Under the pieces are notes generated by a model. It searched no databases, was not told where the DNA came from, and worked only from the letters and a program-made list of their open reading frames with translations. Of a DNA stretch of 31,617 nt, positions 1 to 7,410 are shown piece after piece (position 1 is the first letter of the stretch; each line of letters opens with the position of its first letter). The position numbers were made by a program, and so were the translations under genes. The DNA is from Carex sylvatica (Eukaryota; Streptophyta; Magnoliopsida; Poales; Cyperaceae): assembly GCA_964058845.1 (NCBI GenBank), contig CAXKVR010000614.1, forward strand, positions 1-31,617, given 5' to 3'.

Positions 1-5
1 GTTAG

Positions 6-256
6 GGTCGTCTTTTCCTATCTCCAAGGATCATTGCATTCTACTCCAGCCTCTTTGGGCACAAAATAAAGTTTTATTTTCTCTGGGAAGATATAGAGGA
101 CATTCAAGTGATCTGCTCGACCCATGGATTCCAGTCTATTTTCGTAATTCTTCACAAAGGCAAGGGCTTGGATGCAAAACATGGATCCAAATCAACAGAA
201 AATGGGAAGCTCAAGTTTCATTTCCAGAATTTTGTTTCATTTACCGTTGCAAAAAG
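6..256 (+). CDS. exon with GRAM domain
   Basis: Coding exon of 251 nt. An AG acceptor at 4-5 precedes it, and reading upstream in frame gives TAG at 3-5, which supports an exon start here. The frame reads GRLFLSPRIIAFYSSLFGHK near the start, then the FLWEDIEDIQV core of the GRAM domain, then GLDAKHGSKSTENGKLKFHF and FVSFTVAKR at the end. The donor is GTAACG at 257. The last codon (Arg) is completed by the first base of the exon at 5633. Confidence 0.88.
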
Positions 257-3200
257 GTAACGACATACCTAGCGATTCATCATAACTAATTGAATTCAAA
301 TTTGATTGCTTCTCACTTCACAAGGAACGGCTAGTTCCGGACTCCATGTAGCTGCTGCTAGAATAATCTTGTTACCTTTACAAGTGCTCTTCATTTTACT
401 CATTATTCTTTTTACAAAAACTTTTAGTGGAAACAAGAACAGATTGTTACTGTTGAGATTTATGTATGTTTATTGCATTATTAGAAGTTATAGGGTTATA
501 TTAGTAAGAAAGGAATTATAAATAATAGTAGGATTAGGAATGCAAAATGTAACACCTATATAGGCTCAAAAGAACAAAGGAATCAATACAATTCATTTTT
601 CCTAAAAAATCCACATGGTATCAGAGCCTTAAAAACCTAAACCTAACTCTAGTTGCTACAGTACCGGTTCGCTACAGTGCCGGTTTGCTACAGTAACCGC
701 TCCTTCATCTTTTTCGCCGCTCGGTCTTCTCTTCTTCTAGAGTCGGCCGGCCATCAAAGGTAGCCTCTTTGTGTTGATTGGCCGGCGTGGGGGGCCTCTA
801 CCCCACGATACCCGAGAAGCGGGTTTGGATCGCGGTTTGATCAGGATTGAACTCGAATCTTGATGAGGTAGATCAAGATCGGGTCAAGAAGAAGAAGAAG
901 AAGAAGAGAGAGGGAGATGATGTGGATCTCGATCTTAACAGTGTAAGATCGGGTCTAAGAGAGTAATAGGAAGGATTCGGACTTGGATTGATCTGTGAGG
1001 CATAGATCTGAGTCGGATCAATGTCAGAGGAGGAGACTGAGAATGCGTTTGCAAAGGCTTGCGCGAAGCTGACCTCTGATGAGATGGTTGTCGTGGTGCG
1101 ACGAGCGTTGGCCGTGTACCAAGATTCTGTTGAGAGCAAGTCGAAGGTGCATAAGGTTGAGCTGCCACCTATTGACATGAGGCTCGAATGGCCAGCTACG
1201 TACTTGACTGAGGAGGAGAGCCGGATTAGGCTACAGGCTAAGGCAGCAGGACTTTCAGGGGTGAAGTCAGCACTAGCGGTCTCCAACTCAGATCACACAA
1301 GTAACACAGGGTTCAGAGGTGAGTATCGACGGTGTTACATATGTGGTGAGGTAGGTCACCTGAAACAGACTTGTTCTAAGTCACCTAAGAAGCGAGATGC
1401 AGGTAAAAGGGGGCAGTCTGGGAACTGTGAACATGGCCGTAGGGGCCAAAGAGGTGGAAGAGGAGGCAATTGGGCAAATTTGATGGTTGCAAAGAAAGAG
1501 AAACAAGCTATTGTGGGGTTATCCGAGGAGGATCTGATCATGGAGATAGTCAGGAGGAGGCAGAAAGGAGCAAGTGAGGGGAAAAGTGCGGTCGCTGACA
1601 CACTTGCTCTTGCCTCTATACCCACTACTAGATCATCAGATTGGATAGTAGACTCTGGTGCATCTCGCCATGTGACTGGTGCTGCTAGAGAGTTTTCTTC
1701 TTATACTCACCTAGCAGTCTTAGATAGCATTCAGACAGCCGATGGTACGGTCCAGCCCGTGGTTGGTAAGGTAACTGTGAGATGTACAGATTCAGTCACT
1801 CTGACCAATGTGTTGCATGCTCCTTCCTTTTCCGTAAACCTGGTGTCCATTAGTGCTATTATTCGTGAGCAGAAATGCATCGTGACCTTTGATATTCCGA
1901 CGATGATTTTTCAGGAGAAGGGAACAGGTCGGATACTTGGGACTGGCACATGGCATGATGGGTTGTGGTACATGGATAGAAAAGGGATGGACACAGCGTT
2001 GACATCTGTGGTCGATAGAGTGGGGGCAGGAGAATCTGGGGTGAGTGTGGAGGATGAGTTGCTTCTGATTCATCGACGGATGGGGCACTCTTCTTTCAGC
2101 CTACTGGAACGTCTATTTCCATCAAAGTATGAGAAAGCTGATAAACAAAAACTTGTGTGTGATGGATGTGAGTTTGGGAAGCATACAAGGAGTTCGTATG
2201 TAAGCTTAGGAAGTAGGAGTTCTCATGCCTTTGATCTGGTACACTCAGATGTATGGGGGCCTTGCTCAACAACTTCGATGAATGGGTATAGATTTTTTGT
2301 GACTTTCATCGATTGTTATTCTCGTGTCACATGGTTGTATTTGATGAAGAACAAGAGTGATGTACTTGCTTGTTTCAAGGATTTCCATAAGGCGGTTCAA
2401 ACTCAGTTTGGTGCTGTGGTGAAGGCACTGAGATCCGATAATGGGACTGAATATACAAACAAGGCATTCGAGGAGTATTTGTCAGTTCATGGGATACATC
2501 ATCAGACCACGTGCCCTTACACACCAGCACAAAATGGAGTGGCAGAAAGGAAGAATAGACACTTGTTGGAGGTAGCCCGGTGCATGATGATCTCCATGAA
2601 TGTTCCGAAATATTTGTGGGGACAAGCAGTTCAGACAGCCGCACAATTGATCAATAGAATGTCATCTAGAGTGTTGGACTGGCAGACTCCGTGTGTGATG
2701 TTGAAAGGAGATAATGGAGGTATTCTTCCTCCTAAGGTATTTGGATGTGTGTGCTTTGTGAAAGACAATAGACCAACAGTGGGGAAGTTGGATCCCAGAG
2801 CGGTGAAATGCATCTTTGTGGGTTACTCTGGTACTCAAAAGGGTTATGTGTGCTGGAGTCCAATAGAGAGGAGATTGTTTGTGAGTATGGATGTTACATT
2901 TCGCGAGCTCCAACCTTACTACTTCTCAGAGACTACATCACCCTTTGAAGACTCGCTCGATACAGGAGGTATGAGGCGAGAGGGGGGGAGTAGTAGTGAT
3001 AGTGAGAGGAGGATGGTGAGTGTGGGTGGTATCCCTTGTCCACTGATGGATTCGGCCAGAGTTGAGCCGGAAAAGGAGGATTCGGCTAGAGTTGAGCCGG
3101 AAAAGAAGGATTCGGCCAGGGTTGAGCCACAAAGAGAAGATTCGGCTGTGGGTGAGCCGGAAGTTGAGAGGAATAGATCCGAAGGTGGTAGAACTCAGGC

Positions 3201-6200
3201 TCAGGGAGAGTCGAGATACCGTGAGGTGTATGTGAGAAGAAATAAGCAGAGTGAGGGAGCCGTGCCTACAGTGTCACTTGTGCCAAGTCCCTTGTCCCTG
3301 CTTACTCCGACTCGTGAGACACTTACACCATCCACCTCAGACTCAGAATATACAGGTGCTATGATTCCTCTCTCTACTCCTCCCACGCCCCTATCAGTAA
3401 GAAGGACTTCTCGCGAGAATGCGGGTATTCCTCCTGACCGATATGGTTTTCCGCATGAGATTGCTCAGTTTGTCTCTTACTCACAAATATCACCGGTACA
3501 TAGAGCGTTCATTGCATCACTAGACACTATATCTATCCCTAAGTGTTGGCAGGTTGCTAAAGGAGATCCAAAGTGGAAAACAGCCATGCTAGAAGAGTTC
3601 AGTGCCCTTTGCAAGAACAAAACCTGGGAATTTGTGTCACTACCACCAGGCAAAAAGGCTGTTGGATGCAAATGGGTCTTCACAGTAAAACAGAATCCAG
3701 AGGGTCTGGTTGAGCGCTACAAGGCTCGACTGGTAGCGAAGGGGTACAGTCAGACCTATGGCATTGACTATGATGAGACCTTTGCACCTGTGGCGAAGAT
3801 GAGCACAGTGAGGACACTGGTTTCCATGGCAGTGAATGAGGGATGGCAGTTACACCAACTCGATGTGAAGAATGCCTTTCTTCATGGTGATTTGTTGGAG
3901 GAGGTGTACATGGAGGTTCCATCAGGGTTTGGCACAAACCAGACAGTGGGTAAGGTGTGCAGGCTCAAGAAGTCGCTCTATGGGTTGAAGCAGTCCCCTC
4001 GGGCCTGGTTTGATAGGTTCATGAAGGCTATGGTAGGCATGGGCTATCAGCAAATCAATGCTGACCACACGGTGTTTTCTCGACAACATTGTGGTCACAT
4101 TACTATGCTAGCTGTGTATGTCGATGATATGATCATTACCGGAGATGATGAGGGGGAAATTGCACAGTTGAAAGCAAAATTGGGGAAGGAATTCGAGGTG
4201 AAAGATTTGGGACAACTTAGGTACTTCCTTGGAATTGAGGTGGCTCGCGAAGCAGAGGGGATTGTTTTATCCCAAAGGAAGTATGTCCTAGACTTGCTTA
4301 CAGAGACAGGCATGTTGGGGTGCAGGCCTGCAGTTTCTCCAATTGATGTGAAGACCAAGATAAGTGCAGAGGCAGGAGAAGAGGTTGATCGTGAGAGATA
4401 CCAGAGACTGGTAGGCAGATTGATCTATTTGACACATACTCGTCCCGATATCTCATTTGCAGTGAGCGTGGTGAGTCGCTACATGCATGACCCTAGGAAG
4501 GGCCATATGGATGCAGTGTATCACATTCTGAGGTACCTGAAGAGTGCACCGGGGAAATGCTTGTTTTTCATGAAGAATGGACACATGAACATTGAGGGTT
4601 ACTGTGACTCTGATTGGGCTAGTTGTCAAGATGACAGAAGGTCCACAGCTGGCTACTGCATGTTTGTAGGGGGCAATTTGGTCTCTTGGAAGAGCAAGAA
4701 GCAGCCAGTTGTTGCGAGATCGACAACAGAAGTCGAGTACAGGGCTATGGCATTGGGAGTTGCTGAGATGGTGTGGCTGAAAAGATTGTTGGAAGAGCTC
4801 AAGGTGAATCACAGAGCTCAAATGAAATTGTGGTGTGATAGTAAGTCAGCGATCAGCATTGCCAACAATCCTGTACAGCATGATAGAACCAAGCATGTGG
4901 AGATCGATAGGTTCTTCATAAAGGAAAAGCTAGAAAGTGGACTATTGGAGCTGAGTCATGTAGCTACTGGAGATCAAGTAGCTGACTGCCTCACCAAAGG
5001 ATTTAGCTCAATAGATCTAGAAAAGTTTTGTGACAAGATGGGCTTGATGGATATTTTTTGCCCATCTTGAGGGAGAGTGTTGAGATTTATGTATGTTTAT
5101 TGCATTATTAGAAGTTATAGGGTTATATTGGTAAGAAAGGAATTATAAAGAATAGTAGGGTTAGGAATGCAAAATGTAACACCTATATAGGCTCAAAAGA
5201 ACAAAGGAATCAATACAATTCATTTTTCCTAAAAATCCACAGTTACATTAGTAGTGAGCAGCATTTTAAGCATTAATGAATTGGAATGTAATACAAACCC
5301 AACTGTATTGCATGTTGCATAAATGATACCAGTCACAATTTCATAGAAATAAAAGAAGAATAAAAATGGTTATGCCTGTATACAATTTTTTGGAAATGCA
5401 CTGGTAAAAGAAATTAAAGATATTCAAACAAGTAATAAACAAATATAACCCTCAAATACTAATACAAGAAAATAAAACCTAAAATAGGGAAACAATTCTA
5501 AGTATTAATAATAAGGTATTAAAACGAAGAAACAAGTGGTACACTACCAGTTCAGTTGGTACATAACCAGCACAGCACCTTGGAAATCACTAAAATAGAA
5601 TAACTATTATCCCATTGTTTGGTTGAATTCAGGACAATAGTGGCACTATGGAAGGCAAGGTCATTCACACCAGAACAGAAGCTACAGATAGCAGCAGAAG
5701 AATCTGGAGACAGGAACCTCAACCATGAGGATAGTGGCCAATTTTTAGGTTTAGAGGATGCCAAAAAAACAGAAATTTTTTCTTCGGTCCTTCAATTTGA
5801 TGTAAGTATTTTCTTTTCTCCTTTTTTTGTTCTTCTATTAAAATTTTCCTTGTTTATCCTTGTAAGGATCAGAGTGTGTAGTTTTTCCAGGTAGAGTAAT
5901 ATAATTGTAAGTTTAGTGTACCAGTGCTGTACCAGTACAGTAAGAACAGCATATACAAACAACAGTAGTGGTACAGAAAGAACGCATTATTCTACTTCCT
6001 ACACTAAAGATTTGAACTAAAAAAAAACTTGATACTGAGCATAATCTGTAAAGATAGTACTTATATAGGAATAACTGGTACTAAACCTGGTAGATGCCCA
6101 ATTGAGATTAATTAGACTGTATTGTTTTCTTTGATAAATTTTGGTGGAAGTTTGAAAGAACAATGCACAGCTTCTTTGCAATTAAAGAATTCCATTGAAA

Positions 6201-7410
6201 AATCAAAATGGCATGCATTTAAATTATACTAGTCAATTTTGCTCGTAAAACGGTAGCATAAGGAATAATAGTGTGGTTTTCTGTCCTTATTATTAATCAT
6301 GTATTGGATTACTCACCCGTGCACATTGTTCTTTCATTTATTACTAGATAAACTCGCTGATGGAGGCATTTGACGGGGGTCCACTTGAGCTGAGAGTGAT
6401 GGAGGCAGTGGGGTGCATCGAGTACACACCCACTGAATGGGAATCGGTACGGTCAGACACATATCAGCGGCAGACACACTACAAATGTGGAAAGAGTTTG
6501 TCAGCATGCGGCGGGGCCGCTAGCAGCACTCAGCAGAAGATCCCTCTTGGGGATGGTAAAAAGGGATGGATCATTGATGAGGTGATGGAGCTCCAAGGGG
6601 TCCTGCTCGGTGATTACTATAATGTATGTATGTTTGTATACACTTGCCTTTGAAATATATACAATACATTGGTGTACTTAAAATAGCCATGGTGAATAAG
6701 AAGATAACGAACTGCGACACAATGGATAAGTAAAAGAAAGTCCCCAACAAATTTAAGAAAGAAAACAAGGTAATATTAAATTGGGCGTCATAGAATCTGC
6801 TCATTGCTACCAAAGCGAACGCTTGGTATGGATATTTGTCCGGGGGGTGGGGCAAGAAAATAACAAATTGGAGTTAAATAGCTAATTGAGTACTAGATAA
6901 AAAATAATGCTTTGATTTCTGATTTTCTAGTTACCAATCAGAATTCAAAAAATTTATTATAATTTTAACCATAAATTTAACACTAATTATAAATCAAAAT
7001 AGAGTGCAAAATTGATCCGAATCTATAGATTTCCACTAAATATCAAAATCCAAGGGGGCACTTGGATCCGCCCCTGAACATATGCATATATAGTACTGGG
7101 TTTTTTTCATTGGGTGTCATATAATATACTCATTGATGTTAATCCTGTAATTTTAGTTTTGGTTGGTGATCAGCTGGCCTTTTTTCTAATTTCGCATGAA
7201 CAGATACATACAAGGTACCAAATTGAAGACCTGTCTCCAAAACAGAAGACGTGCAACGTACAAGTATCTCTCGGCGTTGCATGGCAAAAGAGCACCAGAC
7301 ACCAGAAGCGAGTCACAAAGAATGTAATTTCTAATGCAACGAAACTGATCCAAAAAACTTTTGGTCAGATCGAAAAGGAGCTTGCATCACCAAGTAGTAG
7401 GCTTGGTTGA
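6..7410 (+). CDS. C2/GRAM/VASt-domain protein, 3' four exons (5' end outside window)
   Basis: This is the carboxyl-terminal part (about 300 residues) of a plant protein of the C2-GRAM-VASt family, similar to Arabidopsis At1g03370/At5g50170-type proteins. Such proteins are thought to bind membrane phospholipids through C2 and GRAM domains and sterol or lipid through the StAR-like VASt domain; that role is family knowledge. The sequence shows exons 6-256, 5633-5801, 6348-6623 and 7204-7410, all with GT..AG borders and compatible phases (an Arg codon split 2/1 at the first junction, then phase 0 twice). The GRAM signature FLWEDIEDIQV is in the first exon, ALWKARSFTPEQK and FLGLEDAKK in the second, and VASt motifs (STQQK, GWIIDEVM, GDYYN, KSTRHQKRVTKN) in the third and fourth. 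It ends with TGA at 7408-7410. No stop interrupts the spliced frame, so it looks functional. The first intron hosts a copia element. Confidence 0.9.
451..615 (+). repeat. 5' LTR of copia 1
   Basis: 165-bp LTR, TG...CA, short for a copia element. It contains a TATA-like TATAAATA at 517-524. Compared with the 3' LTR it differs at three single bases, all within about 490-535, plus one extra A near the end. Confidence 0.95.
517..524 (+). promoter_or_regulatory. putative TATA box of copia 1 LTR
   Basis: TATAAATA within the 5' LTR, the only good TATA-like motif there. In the 3' LTR the matching site reads TATAAAGA. Promoter use is inferred from position only. Confidence 0.45.
616..628 (+). promoter_or_regulatory. 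primer binding site of copia 1
   Basis: TGGTATCAGAGCC directly abuts the 5' LTR. It is the classic plant retrotransposon PBS, complementary to the 3' end of initiator methionine tRNA. Confidence 0.9.
655..699 (+). repeat. 16-bp tandem repeat in copia 1 leader
   Basis: Nearly three copies of GCTACAGTACCGGTTC (655-670, 671-686, 687-699) in the untranslated leader. A (GAA)n microsatellite follows at about 885-908. No coding function is apparent. Confidence 0.8.
1021..5070 (+). CDS. copia 1 polyprotein (shortened gag, protease, integrase, RT, RNase H)
   Basis: Uninterrupted frame of 1349 codons. In order: a short amino region, a CCHC zinc knuckle C105-C108-H113-C118, aspartic protease with D211 in DSGAS, an HHCC integrase finger (H351, H356, C380, C383), and an integrase core with D410, D473 and E509 (35 residues between the last two). 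A Ser/Pro/Glu-rich linker with four 10-residue repeats (677-716) follows. RT runs from about 869, with YVDD at 1033-1036. RNase H has D1196, an acidic pair in TTEVEY at 1235-1240, and D1273. All motifs expected for reverse transcription and integration are present. The oddity is gag: only about 104 residues precede the zinc knuckle, and the usual copia gag core of about 200 residues is not recognisable. The ATG is the first of the frame, about 390 bp after the PBS. Confidence 0.93.
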   Translation: MSEEETENAFAKACAKLTSDEMVVVVRRALAVYQDSVESKSKVHKVELPPIDMRLEWPATYLTEEESRIRLQAKAAGLSGVKSALAVSNSDHTSNTGFRGEYRRCYICGEVGHLKQTCSKSPKKRDAGKRGQSGNCEHGRRGQRGGRGGNWANLMVAKKEKQAIVGLSEEDLIMEIVRRRQKGASEGKSAVADTLALASIPTTRSSDWIVDSGASRHVTGAAREFSSYTHLAVLDSIQTADGTVQPVVGKVTVRCTDSVTLTNVLHAPSFSVNLVSISAIIREQKCIVTFDIPTMIFQEKGTGRILGTGTWHDGLWYMDRKGMDTALTSVVDRVGAGESGVSVEDELLLIHRRMGHSSFSLLERLFPSKYEKADKQKLVCDGCEFGKHTRSSYVSLGSRSSHAFDLVHSDVWGPCSTTSMNGYRFFVTFIDCYSRVTWLYLMKNKSDVLACFKDFHKAVQTQFGAVVKALRSDNGTEYTNKAFEEYLSVHGIHHQTTCPYTPAQNGVAERKNRHLLEVARCMMISMNVPKYLWGQAVQTAAQLINRMSSRVLDWQTPCVMLKGDNGGILPPKVFGCVCFVKDNRPTVGKLDPRAVKCIFVGYSGTQKGYVCWSPIERRLFVSMDVTFRELQPYYFSETTSPFEDSLDTGGMRREGGSSSDSERRMVSVGGIPCPLMDSARVEPEKEDSARVEPEKKDSARVEPQREDSAVGEPEVERNRSEGGRTQAQGESRYREVYVRRNKQSEGAVPTVSLVPSPLSLLTPTRETLTPSTSDSEYTGAMIPLSTPPTPLSVRRTSRENAGIPPDRYGFPHEIAQFVSYSQISPVHRAFIASLDTISIPKCWQVAKGDPKWKTAMLEEFSALCKNKTWEFVSLPPGKKAVGCKWVFTVKQNPEGLVERYKARLVAKGYSQTYGIDYDETFAPVAKMSTVRTLVSMAVNEGWQLHQLDVKNAFLHGDLLEEVYMEVPSGFGTNQTVGKVCRLKKSLYGLKQSPRAWFDRFMKAMVGMGYQQINADHTVFSRQHCGHITMLAVYVDDMIITGDDEGEIAQLKAKLGKEFEVKDLGQLRYFLGIEVAREAEGIVLSQRKYVLDLLTETGMLGCRPAVSPIDVKTKISAEAGEEVDRERYQRLVGRLIYLTHTRPDISFAVSVVSRYMHDPRKGHMDAVYHILRYLKSAPGKCLFFMKNGHMNIEGYCDSDWASCQDDRRSTAGYCMFVGGNLVSWKSKKQPVVARSTTEVEYRAMALGVAEMVWLKRLLEELKVNHRAQMKLWCDSKSAISIANNPVQHDRTKHVEIDRFFIKEKLESGLLELSHVATGDQVADCLTKGFSSIDLEKFCDKMGLMDIFCPS
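3049..3168 (+). repeat. 30-bp in-frame tandem repeat in copia 1 polyprotein
   Basis: Four 30-bp units encode DSARVEPEKE, DSARVEPEKK, DSARVEPQRE and a diverged DSAVGEPEVE. They lie in the linker between integrase and RT, where copia polyproteins are usually disordered and variable in length. Confidence 0.9.
5069..5077 (+). promoter_or_regulatory. polypurine tract of copia 1
   Basis: GAGGGAGAG directly precedes the 3' LTR and overlaps the last bases of the polyprotein stop codon. It is the expected plus-strand priming site. Confidence 0.85.
5078..5241 (+). repeat. 3' LTR of copia 1
   Basis: 164-bp LTR, TG...CA, followed by the second GTTAC copy of the target-site duplication (5242-5246). About 98% identical to the 5' LTR by eye. 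Confidence 0.95.
5633..5801 (+). CDS. exon linking GRAM and VASt domains
   Basis: Coding exon of 169 nt. Its acceptor is TTGAATTCAG and its donor is a perfect GTAAGT at 5802. The first G completes the split Arg codon and 56 codons follow. ALWKARSFTPEQK continues the end of the GRAM region and SGQFLGLEDAKKTEIFSSVL is the conserved link to the VASt domain. An ATG at 5619 lies in the intron and is not the start of a separate gene. Confidence 0.88.
6348..6623 (+). CDS. exon with amino half of VASt domain
   Basis: Coding exon of 276 nt (92 codons, phase 0 at both ends). It follows acceptor TTTATTACTAG, and the donor GTATGT begins at 6624. It reads SLMEAFDGGPLELRVMEAVG, then EYTPTEWESV, TYQRQTHYKCGK, STQQKIPLGDGKKGWIIDEV and GVLLGDYYN. 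These match the VASt-domain start in C2-GRAM proteins. The usual basic, aromatic KFNRHVSRFGGE-like stretch is replaced by a Cys- and Ser-rich version. Confidence 0.9.
7204..7410 (+). CDS. terminal exon with carboxyl half of VASt domain
   Basis: Last coding exon, 68 codons plus TGA. Its acceptor CATGAACAG ends at 7203. The frame begins IHTRYQIEDLSPKQKTCNVQ and contains the highly conserved GVAWQKSTRHQKRVTKNV block, then an amphipathic helix KLIQKTFGQIEKEL that closes the VASt domain. A short tail SPSSRLG precedes the stop. Confidence 0.9.
   Translation: MHTRYQIEDLSPKQKTCNVQVSLGVAWQKSTRHQKRVTKNVISNATKLIQKTFGQIEKELASPSSRLG

Larger units (their letters stand above)
451..5241 (+). mobile_element. 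Ty1/copia LTR retrotransposon (copia 1), structurally complete, intronic
   Basis: The complete element is 4791 bp and bounded by a 5-bp target-site duplication GTTAC at 446-450 and 5242-5246. LTRs at 451-615 and 5078-5241 both begin TGTTGAG and end CCACA. They differ by three substitutions and one base in an A-run, so insertion is fairly recent. A PBS complementary to initiator Met tRNA directly follows the 5' LTR, and a purine tract directly precedes the 3' LTR. The internal frame is in copia order (protease, integrase, RT, RNase H). The element lies in the same direction as the host gene, inside its intron 257-5632; without it that intron would be about 580 bp. The lineage within copia was not determined. 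Confidence 0.95.

Noticed and set aside
2..351. Alternative two-exon reading of the window start (frame 2, donor at 257, acceptor at 323-324, stop at 349)
   Set aside because: It is open and splices in silico, but encodes nothing recognisable, whereas the frame starting at 6 gives a clear GRAM domain that joins in phase to the exon at 5633.
306..521. Small + strand frame with a hydrophobic stretch just before and into the copia 1 LTR
   Set aside because: It lies in the intron after the GTAACG donor at 257 and runs into the LTR. The true exon frame is GRAM-coding and ends at 256.
7051..7076. CTTGGATCCGCCCCTG resembles the end of a Tip100-like hAT element in the third visible intron
   Set aside because: No matching inverted end with an 8-bp duplication could be found; the only G-rich candidate near 6838 does not pair well.
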